The notes under the pieces are model-generated. The model saw only the letters and a program-made list of their open reading frames with translations, made no database searches and was not told the DNA's origin. Made by a program: the position numbers and the translations under genes. From contig JAUJYZ010000181.1 in the NCBI GenBank assembly GCA_033675265.1, positions 1-64,000 of the forward strand: 64,000 nt of DNA, written 5' to 3'. Within the stretch, counting starts at the first letter, position 1, and each line of letters starts with the position of its first letter. This document shows positions 45,549 to 57,728 of the stretch, piece by piece. This DNA is from Actinostola sp. cb2023. Lineage: Eukaryota; Cnidaria; Anthozoa; Actiniaria; Actinostolidae.

Positions 45549-47257
45549 GTCTATAACCCCCATTTTGATGTCAATTTTAATAAAAAGTACTTGATTTTAT
45601 AAGATGTTCTGCGAAAACGATTTTCAATTCCGAGCAACCCTTGATTTGTTATGAATTTTTGAAAGTAGTTAAAAACGGCTTTTTCCGAGCGGTTGCAGAC
45701 CCAGGTTCGATAATGAGAGATTTCAGGTCTATCAGGAGCCCATATTGAATTTAATTGTGGCATAGAGCAGTACACAGTATTCTATAATCTTACTCTCAAT
45801 AATAAGCTACATTTTGAGCCCTATATATACGGCTGAACAAATTATTATTAATGCAAATGATGGCCGGGTGAATCCCTTTGGCACAACGCTAGCTACAGGA
45901 CTTCAAAAATTAGATTGATCGCTTGTAAAAAAGTCAACTAGATGCATGGTTTATGGATGTAACAATTACCCAAACCTTCAAGAAGGTATTGGTCTTCATT
46001 TATTCCTATCTCAGGCGATGACCGACCAGCTAAAGGACGGCGAAATCACTGCTGCTGAGACCTAAACTCGATAAGTGGGATTTGTGCCGAACCGTAATAA
46101 AAACTCAAGCTTTTTATCTAAATACATATTTTATGTTTATACCTATAAAGGTTGCATATCAACACTGCATGGGAGTGAGGTTTATATCACCGAAATACAC
46201 AAAATTAAATTGTTACTGTATGTATGTAGCGAATACAAGCTGTATTTCAATCTACAATATTTTGTATTCGATCCCAATAGCTAGCATTCAGCATTGTTGT
46301 ATGTGGATTCTCTGACATCGCTATTTATTACCGACATACTCAGTGGGTTTATCTGAAACAAAAAAGAAGAGTAATAATTGTTCTTTTGTTATAGACCGGG
46401 TATAGAATTGATTGAAAACTACTTCATATTTTAACATGATAATATAAAGTAAATATCGCAAATAAATGTGTTCACTGTTTTTAATTCTATCTTTATTGTA
46501 AATCACAGTTGTCATCTCTCCGTTGTTGGTTCTGTAGTACAATACACTTCTCAGGCAGACACTAAATACGGCTGCGAGGGAGACTAACTACATAATAGAC
46601 CCAAATACCGACTATGGACTATTATTCAATTGTTATTGTTTACGGAGATACGGCAAATAAATGTGCAAAAAGTGATTGTACACAAGAAATTATAAAAATT
46701 ATCCTCAGTTACCCTTAGAAATATAGTAGAGGTAAAACAGTTTCATGTACGGAATTCGACCCAAATGCGTTGAAACGCATTTACAACCGCAATAACGGCT
46801 ACCGCAATAACGGCTACCGCAATAGCGGGGAAAACTTTTGGGCTGTACTGTACTTCACCGACCTGAGTTTCACGTTCATAATGCAGGCCGTACAGACTAT
46901 ATTTTATACTCGTAACTGCTCTGTAGTAGCCATTATAAGGATATGGATTACTTTTCAAGGGATCCTAATCGTTTTTCTGTCGTTCAATGCTCGAAATTCA
47001 GAAGCAAAAGTCCTTGTTCTTTGGATAAAATTCCTAGTATACATATGTGAAAAATTGGAAGCTGCTTTCGAGTGGTTCCCTAGTAGACGTCACTCGACCC
47101 AGTCTTCAAAAAGACAAGTGGAACCTCAAAATAAATATTTCAACAATTCATAACAAATCAAGGATTGCTCAGAATCGAATTTTTTTTCCGCAGAACATCT
47201 TATAAAATCAAGTACTTTTTATTAAAATTGACATCAAAACTGGGGGTTATAGGCACT
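45549..47257. mobile_element. Kolobok-like element, copy 2, in an Ig-gene intron
   Basis: Shares almost its full length with 38804-40760. The right end keeps GGGGTTATAGGCACT and TTAA (47258-47261); the left end is eroded (GTGTCTATAACCCCC, TTAA lost). Near 46760-46830 it carries a local ACGGCTACCGCAATA repeat absent from copy 1. It lies between two Ig exons of the minus-strand gene. Confidence 0.75.
45939..46040 (+). pseudogene. THAP zinc-finger remnant, copy 2
   Basis: Same RCMVYGCNNYPN and GIGLHLF stretch as at 39275, with the same frame break after LHLF. The shared break shows both copies descend from an already defective element. Confidence 0.55.
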
Positions 47258-47279
47258 TTAATACAGTGTATACATGTAC

Positions 47280-47648
47280 CTGTAACAATAAGCTGTACTG
47301 TACTTATAATTGGTGATCCTGATTTTAATGCCAGAGTGCATCCATATACACCATTATCAGCCGCGGTTACACCAGTGATGACCAAAGTAGCTGTAGACTG
47401 TTTACTTACTCGTACTGTAGGACTACGTAACCGAAGTGGGCAAGTGTTATTATCAATCCTCCACTTCCAGCCAGCAAATTTGTAGTCATAACCGATTATC
47501 TTCTTAGCAGGGTCATAAAATTGCCATGTTGGTGATTGTGATTCAAACTCATTGATGTCATCTACGTGGTAGTCCCACACAAACCTTGCAGCTTCTCCTT
47601 TTAATACGTACAGTTTATTGGAAGGGACTTGAGTGAATCGAGCTGCAC
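47280..47648 (-). CDS. V-like immunoglobulin domain exon lacking the B-strand cysteine
   Basis: A 369-bp exon bordered by CTTTAG and GTACAT, phase 1 at both ends, 122 codons. The sequence has FTQVPSNKLYVLKGEAARFV, then WDY, a long middle with WKWRIDNNTCPLRLR, and STATLVITGVTAADNGVYGC. The last stretch is the classic E-F strand pattern L-x-I-x-x-V-x-x-x-D-x-G-x-Y-x-C. The B strand reads AARFVW, with W where C is expected. An extra cysteine in NNTC could pair with the F-strand one. It precedes the I-set exon at 44794-45069. No signal-peptide exon was found upstream, where a transposon nest fills the region. Likely an adhesion or recognition receptor; a link to allorecognition is speculation. 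Confidence 0.8.
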
Positions 47649-47879
47649 CTAAAGTCAAGATATTGTTTTACAAATTAATGAGATATACATGTACATAACT
47701 TACTGTAACTTCATAAAGACATTTATAAGACTTAGGGCGCATTCACACTGAGATTGCTTTAGCTGGATCGATCTGATCAGTCCACTTTGGATTTGCTTTC
47801 ACACTGGCTACTTGAAAAGTTGTTATTTTTTGGAGAATGCCAGTAGGTAAAACGTTGACTACAATGCAGAAGTCTCAAG

Positions 47880-47990
47880 TTCAATTTCCATTGTTCTGGA
47901 CTGACTATAGCCTCTCATACAGGTGATTCCATGAACACGAGGCTAGTCAGTCCAGAACAATGGCAATTGAAATTGGATGCCATTATTGCA
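47880..47990. mobile_element. Palindromic MITE
   Basis: TTCAATTTCCATTGTTCTGG and its inverted partner CCAGAACAATGGCAATTGAA flank a short loop with GAACACGAGGC. Relative of 43152-43305. Confidence 0.8.
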
Positions 47991-48261
47991 TTCGGTCTAT
48001 AGATTGATTTCCTGCAATAGCCATAGAATCACTGAAAGTTTTGCATTCTTTATTACACAGCTATATTTCCATGTCTCTCTGCTAAGAAGTTCTCATCATG
48101 CTTCTTTTCGGCATGACCCATTCAAATTTGCTGGGTTGCAATCAATCCCTGGAGATTTAAAGTAAAAAGACGCAGTGGCCATGTTGGTGGTACAAACAAG
48201 AGAAGCTAATGAGGAATGCTTTGCTATCGGGCACCAACATTGCTGCCATGACATGAAGTGC

Positions 48262-48339
48262 AAACCAGCAATTCGAACATTAACCAAAACAAAATTTGAC
48301 AAACCAGCAATTCGAACATTAACCAAAACAAAATTTGAC
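48262..48339 (+). repeat. 39-bp direct repeat, two copies
   Basis: AAACCAGCAATTCGAACATT onwards, identical twice in tandem. The frames across it are short. Confidence 0.95.
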
Positions 48340-48552
48340 AGCCTGAATCTGAATTCCACTGCTTTTCAATTACCGTGCGAGCCGTGAGTGAGTGACGTCA
48401 CTGGCACCTCTAAAGATTCATAAAAATGTATTACTTTCCATTGGATTTTTGAGAAAATGTTTTACCAGTGATTGTATGGGTCTTTGAGAATTTTACATTG
48501 AAGTTTCAGCTATATCAAACTTTGAACGATTTACGTACTAGTGCCCCTTTAA

Positions 48553-50438
48553 GGTGACTCGATTGGATTTTTCCGTAGCGATACCTCTTGCGTTTGAAAC
48601 ACAATAATTTCTGCTTTTGTGAACAATCTAATGGTAAATTGAGTATTACAACCTTGTTACAGAAAGATCAAAGTTTCTAATGAAGTATGTTTTATGGAGA
48701 TCGGCGTTACTATGGCAACGCTGAGAGAGAATTCCTCTTTTTACGTATTCTCGATTTCTGTGGATTCTAGGGTTATTTTGGGAAAATGCTCTTGTGATCT
48801 TAAAGTGGGCATAATTGTCTCTAGTTCTAGTGAATACAAGCAAATTCTGTGAGAGCGTTTATGAGATATCTTTGATTAAAATTTTTGAGTACCGGTATAT
48901 AATTCAAGCGTAAATAAAGCAATTAAATAAATCACCTGAAATCCAAGTACCGGTAAATCTGGCGTATTGAAACTCAATTTTAGCCTTCAATGAGGGTTTA
49001 TCATGTAATTTCAAAACTCATAGGACAAAAAATGACTATCATAGCTGGAAAGAGTGCGTTGAAATTAGTAAAAATGTGAAGTTTGGAAACACAAATTGCG
49101 AAGATATGAATTTTCAAAAATCGAAATTTTGTATGAAAACCTTTGGAAATTACGGCTTGGAGGCAACTCTTGCCTCCAACAAAGGTTTTAATACAAAATT
49201 TAGATTTTTGAAAATTCATATCTTCGCAATTTGTGGAGCGATCTTTTCCAAACGTCACATTCTTACTAATTTCAACGAACTCTTTCCAGCTATGATAATC
49301 ATTTGTTTGTCCTGTGAGTTTTGAAATTATGTGATAAACCCTCATTGTTGCAATGATATTGAACTACATTTCTGGAAAAGTTGAGAGAAATCGCTTGCAA
49401 TGATATCGGAAAATGTGAGCTTAAGTCATATATGATGAGGTGTTTACTTTGCTCTTGTTGTTCACCATTCGTTCTATTTTTACTAAAAAAGTCATAATTA
49501 AAAATGCCGTCGATAAATTTTATTTAAAGTTGATTACGCTCAAATTTAGAATAAAAAAGGCCAATGTTCAGAATAAAAATGTGTCATTAATACTGTCCTA
49601 GCAGATTAGCATATTTTGGTAAAGCGTTCAGAAGGTGGAATGCACAAGAGGTGCCAAACTAGAACAAAAAAGCTGCATAATGAATCAACAACTTACAACT
49701 AGCCGGTACTGAAACTGGTTGAAAAATGTTCTGATTTGAAGCGTATATTTGATGGCCTTAAAATGTTTCAATGAACTTGATTTTCCAAGAACATATGAGC
49801 AGCTACAATCTAAATTTGAGCATAATCAATTTTAAACAAAATTTATCGACTGCATTTTTAATTATGACTTTTTTAGTAAAAATAGAATGAATGGTGGACA
49901 ACAAGAGCAAATTAAACACCTCATCGTGTATGGCTTGAACTCACATTTTCCAATATCATTGCAAGCGATTTCTCTCAACTTTTCCAGAAAAGTAGTTCGA
50001 TATCATTGCAACAATTGAAGACTAAAATTGAGTTTTAATACGCCAGATTTACTTGGATTTCAGGTGATTTATTTAATTGCTTTATTTACGCTTGTATTAT
50101 TTACTCAAAAATTTTAATCGAAGATATCTCATAAACGCTCTCACAGAATTTGCTTGTATTGACTAGAACTAGAGACAATTATGCCCACTATAACTGATCA
50201 CAAGAGCATTTCCCCAAAATAACCCTAGAATCTATAGAAATCGAGAATATGTAAAAAGAGGAATTCTCTCTCAGCGTTGCCATAGTAACGCCGATCTCCA
50301 TAAAACATACTTCATTAGAAACTTTGATCTTTCTGTAACAAGGTTGTAATACTCAATTTACCAATAGATCGTTCACAAACGCACAATTGTGTTTCAAACG
50401 CAAGAGGTATCGCTGCGGAAAAATCCAATCGAGTCACC
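48553..50438. mobile_element. Long palindromic TTAA element, 1886 bp
   Basis: TTAA flanks both ends (48549-48552, 50439-50442). The ends begin GGTGACTCGATTGGATTTTT. Arms of about 800 bp are inverted copies, with the left arm interrupted by another MITE (48992-49343). There is no coding content. TTAA with a GGTGA start fits piggyBac or Kolobok-type nonautonomous elements, but neither can be proved. Confidence 0.85.
48992..49343. mobile_element. Nested palindromic MITE, 352 bp
   Basis: Starts GAGGGTTTATCA and ends in its inverse. The undamaged opposite arm of the host palindrome shows that the uninterrupted target was TTCAATTGTTGC, giving a 2-bp AT duplication. The arms contain CGAAGATATGAATTTTC. 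Confidence 0.85.
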
Positions 50439-50497
50439 TTAACCATCATATTAGTTATACACATCAGGAAGAACTGATTCACAAAATATTGTATTAA

Positions 50498-51410
50498 CCC
50501 GGCGTAGTCAATCGAACAAAACCGAACAAAACATCAATCGAATTCAATCGAATACAATCGAACGATTGTTTTACGATTGGTTCGGCAATCGAACAGAATC
50601 GAACCGGAACTTTTGGGCGAATTCGATTACCGAACATAATCGAACCAATCGAACTCACAATCAATCGGATTGGTTCGATTTTGTTCGGTGAAAATAAAAC
50701 GCTATAAAGATAATATATTGATAAGCATTGCAGTCCTAATTAAATCGGAAGATTTCTGTCATCTAATAACCATGTAAGCCAAGGCTAAAGAACGCAATAA
50801 ATTTAATTGAAACACATTTCAAGGGCAATTCTTTAATGTTTAACACTGATAAGAACAGAAACACTAAAAAAAAACATCAACAACAGCAAATCAACCAGCA
50901 GTGCCTTTAGAACAGAGAGTTCGGTTATTCTTATACTCGGGTTATACTGGGTCCCCTATATACCTTATCTGCAGTTATAGTTATCGCACTTGAACTACAC
51001 TTCGGGGACCGTGACTTTGACTGGATGAAAAAAATGACCACAGTAGTTTCATCGACACACAGGCAACAGTGTACATCATATACAAGATACTGCTAACTAG
51101 TGCCACCAGTCAGTGTTCTCATAATGTCATAGTACATTTCCTGCAAAACTAAAAGCTTCACCGTCGACATCTTGCGTTTCTTCTGGCGCAGCGTGCTCGG
51201 AAAACTGGGAGTTTTGACAGCGCGGAGCATGAAATATGTTCATTCAGTTCGATTGTGTTCGATTAAAGAAGCATTCGATGATCGAACGTTCGATTGGCAA
51301 ATTTTTTGGGCGAATTCGATTATGTTCGATTTCCGAACCCAATCCAAACCAATCGTTCGATTGAATTCGATTGGATTCGATTACCGAACGTTCGATTGAC
51401 TACGCCGGGT
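50498..51410. mobile_element. Element saturated with AATCGAAC/GTTCGATT motifs
   Basis: The ends ACCCGGCGTAGTCAATCGAA are inverted, with ATTA on both sides as a possible 4-bp target duplication. The outer 200 bp on the left and 180 bp on the right are filled with TCGAAC, GTTCGA and GAATTCGATT words. The 530-bp centre is plain. No gene. Confidence 0.8.
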
Positions 51411-51565
51411 ATTAAGCATTAGTGGTACTTTAAGGTAAGCTCCCATTCCATCTGGTTTGCTACGTGAGTGGAACATTTCCTACCATTATGCATCGGTCAC
51501 CCCAACCGAATTTTTTGAACAAATGGACCAACGCGCGGTGAAAATCGCCACCCTTGGCCTTGCAC

Positions 51566-52273
51566 TAGCCTGATTTTCAGACGGCTCATGTGTCATACGC
51601 TTCGCTCCCTCCCCAAATCCCTGTCTGATTGCCCTCGTAGGAAGTCGTGTTCTGCTATTGTTTGAATTTCGACCAATCAGAGCGAACCATTTAGTTTTCT
51701 CAAAGTGAGGTATGCAAAGAATTCGCACCTAAATGACAGACGATTAACACGCTAGGTTTTTATGAGCCCGATTTCGAGAAGCTCACAGAAGAAAAGCGAA
51801 GAAATCGGCCTGATTTCAATTTAAATATGTCCTATGTTGTACGTTTATGGAGCCGAAGGATCTTGAAAGGAACTGCGAATACATTCACGCTTCGATTTGT
51901 TGACCCGTTGAGTTGACCTCGTCTATAAACACTCGAATGCATTCGCAGTTCCTTAAATTCAAGATCCTTCGGCTCCATAAGAATATATATCTGAACGTAC
52001 AACATAGGACATATTTAAATTGAAATCAGGCCGATTTCTTCGCTTTTCTTCTGTGAGCTTCTCGAAATCGGGCTCATAAAAACCTAGCGTGTTAATCGTC
52101 TGTCATTTAGGTGCGAATTCTTTGCATACCTCACTTTGAGAAAACTAAAAGGTTCGCTCTGATTGGTCGAAATTCAAACAATAGCAGAACACGACTTCCT
52201 ACGAGGGCAATCAGACGGGGATTTGGGGAGGGAGCGAAGCGTATGACACATGAGCCGTCTGAAAATCAGGCTA
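51566..52273. mobile_element. Palindromic element with 9-bp target duplication, Mutator-like
   Basis: GCCTTGCAC at 51557-51565 is repeated at 52274-52282. The ends start TAGCCTGATTTTCAGACGGC and the arms of about 320 bp are nearly perfect inverted copies. Long inverted repeats with a 9-bp duplication fit the Mutator (MULE) superfamily. Frames in the arms are mirrored and not genes. Confidence 0.8.
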
Positions 52274-53071
52274 GCCTTGCACAGGCGACGCTGAAAAATC
52301 AAATAATCGCAAAAAAAAAGTCGAGAGAAATTGAATGAGTTCTTATCGTGACAAAGTCGTCACTCTGCAACTTTTTCCTTGCACTCGCAACGCAACTAAA
52401 GCTTATCTAGCTATATAAGGTGCAAGAACAAAACCGATGCTTTGGTTTTTCAAAATGGCGGCCTTTACTAAACTAAAGTATCGCCAGCAGCATTAGTATT
52501 TGTCGCCAGCATTTATCGCTCGTGTAGCCACCACCGCGCGTTGGTGATTTCAAACAATCGCGTCGCCTGTGCAAGCGAAACCGCGGCATTAGCTCGCATT
52601 TGACCTAGATCGATCTCAGATCGATCCACAACTCCAGTGTGAACGCGCCCTAAACTAAAGTTATGTACACTGTACCCAGTCTAATAAGCTTGGCCTGCTA
52701 AGCGTGTTGCACAAAACTTGGAAAACTTACCATATGAAGAAGGACACAAGATACTTAAAGATAAAGAAAAAGTACAAATTAGAAATGATACGCTTTCTTC
52801 TAACAGAAACATTTCTCTCTCGTCTCGTAGACCTCTCTTCCCAGTAGAGTGTCAGTTCCATGTAGTGCCGTGCATGTGCATGGGGTTAATTTTAGATAGG
52901 TACATACATATAAGTAAATGCCATTAACGCTCCTACGTCCAGCCCCTCCCAGTCCCAGTCCCAGGGACGTTCTGCCGTAAGCTCTTGAAAGTGAACCAAA
53001 AATAACCATTATATAATTATATCAAATGTACAACTGGTAATACTAATAGTGACTTTATAGCGTGCATTGAA

Positions 53072-53132
53072 ATGGAATCAACTTCGACTGGAAAATCGCT
53101 GGTTTCTTTTTTTCTTGTTTCTATTGTAGGAG
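53072..53132 (+). CDS. Signal-peptide exon of an Ig-like gene
   Basis: An ATG opens 20 codons, MESTSTGKSLVSFFLVSIVG, with a hydrophobic core (VSFFLVSIVG) typical of a signal peptide. The exon ends at G|GTATGT in phase 1. A 72-bp intron leads to the Ig-like exon at 53205, which also starts in phase 1. The start is chosen because it is the only ATG giving a signal sequence and a matching phase. Together they make a secreted or membrane protein N-terminus. Confidence 0.7.
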
Positions 53133-53204
53133 GTATGTAAGCCTAACTAAAGCTTATTTTAAATTGTAGCAATGACTAATGTTTATTGCTGCCATCTTTT
53201 GTAG

Positions 53205-53582
53205 TCGTCTGTACTGTCAACGGCCCCAATAAAGACACTGTACTTATAGGCATGGTCGGTGGAAACGCGACTTTTTTGTGGACCACAACAGGAACTAAGA
53301 TTCTAGAAGCTAAATGGGGATTGTATGATAATGTGAAGGGCCCAGTCTGGCCTTCCTTTATCATTGTAGACTCTTCAGGAGTTGTATTCAATTCCGAATT
53401 GGACAAGGTTGCACCTCGCTACAAAAACCGAGTTCACTTCATTGGGAACATCTCACAAGGCCACGCTTGGTTCGTTATAACAAACCTATCACTCGATGAC
53501 AGCAACACTTACGCTGCAAAAATACTTGAAGATGGTGCAGGGGCTAATTATGCGAAATTCCAAGTGAATTTGACAGTATCAG
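53205..53582 (+). CDS. V-like Ig domain exon without both canonical cysteines
   Basis: A 378-bp exon after TTTTGTAG, ending at G|GTGAGA, phase 1 on both sides, 125 codons. The mature start reads VVCTVNGPNKDTVLIGMVGG, then NATFLWTTTG in the B-strand position, with W in place of C. Near the end is FVITNLSLDDSNTYAAKIL, where the F-strand Y-x-C has become YAA. It finishes FQVNLTVS. NAT, NIS, NLS and NLT are possible N-glycosylation sites. The lone cysteine in VVCTV is near the cleavage site. It resembles the V-like domain of the minus-strand gene more than a standard Ig. Downstream exons were not found before the transposons that follow. Confidence 0.75.
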
Positions 53583-53799
53583 GTGAGAGCAACAGTTACT
53601 GCATCACTACAAAATGTACAGTGTATGTCAATGCATGTGCATTGAGGGTTCAGGGAATGTCATACACAACTCATAAGTTACAGTACATGTAAAAGTGATA
53701 GGGATGCTCATCATACCTATTAGGAGTTAAAATCTTGCATGTACAATATGTAGTTTGGGTGTTTACAGAGGACTCAGAAGTTCAAAGTAGTCCAGTCAA

Positions 53800-54060
53800 T
53801 CTGTGGTTTGAGCACAGGCAGCCCAACCATTGCTTTTGAGGCTACTAAATCATGAAATAAAATGATATTTTATTTCTATTTTATTATTATTATATTTGTG
53901 TCTTTTTGGGGGTTTCCTGTGGTAGAGCGTGCGCATGCGCAATACGTATTATGTTGGGTTCCCTGTGCATAGAAATGTATGATGTTGGGATCCCTGTGTG
54001 CGTCCCGCAGTACATGTGTATATTAGTGGAGGCTAAAAGGGATGCCTCAAAAGGACCTCA
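53800..54060. mobile_element. Repeat of the CACAGGCAGCCCAAC family, partial
   Basis: CACAGGCAGCCCAACCATTG at 53815 and the following TTTCCTGTGGTAGAGCGTGC, GGATCCCTGTG and CGTCCCGCAGTACATG blocks are shared with 60392-60810. Here only one arm is present. Confidence 0.75.
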
Positions 54061-54064
54061 TTAA

Positions 54065-54507
54065 AGTGTATATGACACGAAATTTGTTCTTTTGAAAATC
54101 GATTACATATGATGTGAATAGTGGGATGGTTCAGTATTTTGTGACTTGAGCTTCGCATTGGCGAGTTATAAAGGATTGAAATCGTGAAATGCTAATTCGG
54201 TGACGTCAAAGTGTGTTTTGCCGTAACGTATTTATATTTTTCCAAGCAGCACTTTTTTATGAAATAGAAAAACAAAATTAACATCATGTATATAAATTGT
54301 AGAAAACTTTTTGCCAGATTAAAAAATGTCAATAATTTGCACAATCGCAAATTAAACCCACTCTGACTTCACCGAATTAGCATATCACGATTTCAATCCT
54401 TTATAACTCGCCAATGCGAAGCTCAAATCACAAAATACTGAACCATCCCCCTATTCACTTCATATGTAATCGATTTTCAAAAGAAAAAATTTCGTGTCAT
54501 ATTCACT
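54065..54507. mobile_element. TTAA-flanked palindromic MITE, 443 bp
   Basis: TTAA at 54061-54064 and 54508-54511. The ends AGTGTATATGACACGAAATT are inverted, with arms of about 170 bp. AGTG ends plus TTAA recall the Kolobok-like elements in this window. Confidence 0.85.
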
Positions 54508-55978
54508 TTAAGAGGGCGTGCCTGTAAGGTACGAGAATCTCAAATCAGTTGTGAAATTTCGAATTTGTTTTTATTTCACCAAAACACCCCCTTGGGTGAA
54601 CTGTTTTAGGAAATCATACTAAAAAATCCCAGCGCGCTTTTAATTTTGAGAATTTTACAAAAGTTTAAAAAGTCAATTAAATTTCCGATTTTACCTCTGA
54701 GTCATTAATATGCACGGATTATGAGCCAACTTTAAAGCGATGACGAGAGCTCGCAAATGTTTCAATCAAATTGATGTTGCTCACACATTGCAAACAACTC
54801 ACTAGCTTCAAGAATTGCTACAAAGTTTTGAACAAAATCCTTTATGAATATGTGGTTTTGACCTTGATCTAAACCGTCTTATTTTACGTTCTTGCAACTG
54901 CAAAAATAAGGACCAAGTTCAACCTTCCAAAATCGATCCTTGGTACCTAACAAATGGGTAAAAAAATTATATTGTATGAAAGCACGCTTATTCTAGTTTT
55001 GACAGGCAAAAAGTCAGCTCTGCAAATTAAAACGCGACCGCGCAGTGAAATATGAACTCGTGCCATTTGAACGTCTTCAATGAGATATGCGATTCGCGAA
55101 GAAATGTCCAAACTAACCCCAAAGCGAAGTAAATTACGAGAGAACCCATTTCTATTCCAAAAGTCGTTTGTAATACCTTCTAGCTATGCTTTTAGTTGAT
55201 AAACTAAGAAAACGGAAGTTGTTCTCTGTGAAACCGTATCAGATAAACAACGGACGGTCACGCTACAAAAACCGATTAAAAACCGGCATCAGTGACGATG
55301 TTGTTAGACGAGGCTTGCAAGTTCTAGTTTGCCACTATCGGCTCTAGATAGGTAGATTTCTGATATTTGAAAAGATCTACAATGTTGAGAATATCGCGTG
55401 ATAAAAGAGTGAAAACATTGTCGACCTTTCAAAGACAATCGGAAGTAACCGGCTAATGAAATTGATCACGAACCGTTTAACTGTCGCTACGCATTTTAAA
55501 ACAACCATTTATTCGGTATTCTGTAATTTGCAACTTCATTCAACCGATACGATAAACTTTTGAGATACTTACAACTGACTTCTGTATCTACATGAGTAGG
55601 CCACTCACTATGACATAATGGACTCACCGTACAAGGCTATGGTCCACTCTTCAAGATTTGTCACGGTATAATAATTGCTTGTATCCTGCATGTTGTAGCA
55701 GTTTTTGGAGATTTAAAATACTCAGTGATCCTCCCTAAATAGCATAATTTTCGATATTCTAACGACAAACTGCAGACCTAGCTCAGCTAGCTGATATTCA
55801 AATAATGGTTGATACATTTTAAATAGATTATCTCTAATTACTCATTATCTCATTTATAGGGACATAATTGGAAATAATATTGATGAAACAATTTATCGAT
55901 TCTGATTGGCTAAGAGCAGTACAGTTCTCTTTTTTTCATGAATATTAATATTAATAATTGGTAATATTATTAATTGGT

Positions 55979-56127
55979 AATCATACGATTTCTCATTCAT
56001 GCAATTTGGAATAATTTGCACTCGTGTGTTTTTCAAAGAGCTCAAATTGGTCGAAATGTTATTTGAGCTCTTTGAAAAACACACGAGTGCAAATTATTCC
56101 AAATTGAACGAGAAATCGTATGATTAC
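55979..56127. mobile_element. Palindromic MITE
   Basis: GGTAATCATACGATTTCTC and its inverse bound arms with GAATAATTTGCACTCGTGTG and TTTTCAAAGAGCTCAAA. The loop is under 20 bp. Confidence 0.85.
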
Positions 56128-56187
56128 CTCTACAAAATATTGATTTTTCTTATACATTTAATTCTCATCCACCCATCAGTCCGTCTG

Positions 56188-56568
<381 letters not shown>

Positions 56569-56766
56569 ACAATTTAATTTCTGTAATTTTATGTAAGGCT
56601 AAAACTGCAAACAAAAGAAGCATGCAGTTCAGATTTATATACAAACAGGCTAATACGTATACTGAAGCCCTGATCTTGCTTACGCTAATAGTGAAAACCG
56701 GGCTCAGTATATCAGTCTAAAAGGCTTTTCTTCAACGTTGACAACTGCAGTTGCTAACGACTTCTT

Positions 56767-57590
56767 TCAGCAATGAAAGGTAGGGAGCTTTGAATTGCGG
56801 CGAACAGGGGGCTGAGGAACGTCCAGTCCAAGGCTCTGACACATAAGCTGCAAGAATGGAAGCTTTTGACTTTTCATCGTGTCGATTTCAACCATGGCAC
56901 ACACATTGTAGTGGTCGTATGTAATGGGGTGCTGTAGATTCATCGATGACAAGATGGTGTCTCTGGCTGTCTCGAAGTTTTGTTCCTCTTCTCCTGCTAG
57001 AATATCTAGTTCTGAGGGGGTCTGTTGGCGAACTGTGGCAGCAAGGCGGGAAAAGTAGGAAGCAATCTGCTGAGCAGTCAGGAACTCAGATACCGGGAAT
57101 AGGCGCACACCGTCCTTACCATGGGCACGTCTCATCTCCCGTGCGACAGCATCGGCATTATTGGCTTTTCTTCCAGTGGCTTGACCAATCTGGAATTTTG
57201 CCAAGAGATAGGCCTTTTGTTTCTCGTTGAACCGGTAACTTTTCTTTGTTGACCTGAGAGCCCAGCCTTCAATCAGAACGGATCCACCCTGATTTGTATG
57301 ACTTGCGCTGCTGGTTTGCAAGGTTGGTACCACGCCAACGCCCTCTTCTAGCATTTGCTTGTATCCAAGCTTGGCGAGATCTGCAAGAGTGTGTCTCTCC
57401 AGAGACCTCGTGCACTTTTCGTATGACAAGTGCTTCTCCAACGCTGAGTGCCTCTGGAAAACTCTCGTACATCCACTCTCGGGACAGGAGTAAATAGCCT
57501 GATCCTCCCCGTCTTGTTCTACAGCCGACACCTCTTTAACTCCCTTGACCGATTCATATTTTTCCTTTGTGCCCATGGATTTGAAATTCC
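56767..57590 (-). CDS. Transposase gene, C-terminal exon with C2H2 zinc finger
   Basis: Acceptor CGCCAG|GG joins in phase with the previous exon across a 138-bp intron (57591-57728). A C2H2-type finger lies early (CPESGCTRVFQRHSALEKHL then SYEKC). A basic helical region follows: STKKSYRFNEKQKAYLLAKF, then GRKANNADAVAREMRRAHG. That resembles a homeodomain-like DNA-binding stretch by composition, but I do not claim one. The gene ends at a stop at 56767, about 200 bp from the TTTC microsatellite. No break is visible in this exon. Confidence 0.7.
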
Positions 57591-57728
57591 CTGGCGAAAA
57601 TGTTGATTCAAGGAGCCACTTGTAATGAAATTCTATATCATTGAATTGAAATGAATGTCACTCAGTAAACATTATGAACGCAAACAATACAAATAATTAA
57701 GATACAAAGGTTTTGCTAAAGCAAGTAC

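Larger units (their letters stand above)
47735..52650. mobile_element. Outer MITE hosting a nest of transposons
   Basis: GGGCGCATTCACACTG at the left is inverted at the right (CAGTGTGAACGCGCCC). Each side is flanked by TA (47733-47734, 52651-52652), suggesting a 2-bp TA target. Inside are at least four other elements described separately. Blocks such as GATCGATCTGA near both ends belong to the outer element. Confidence 0.65.
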
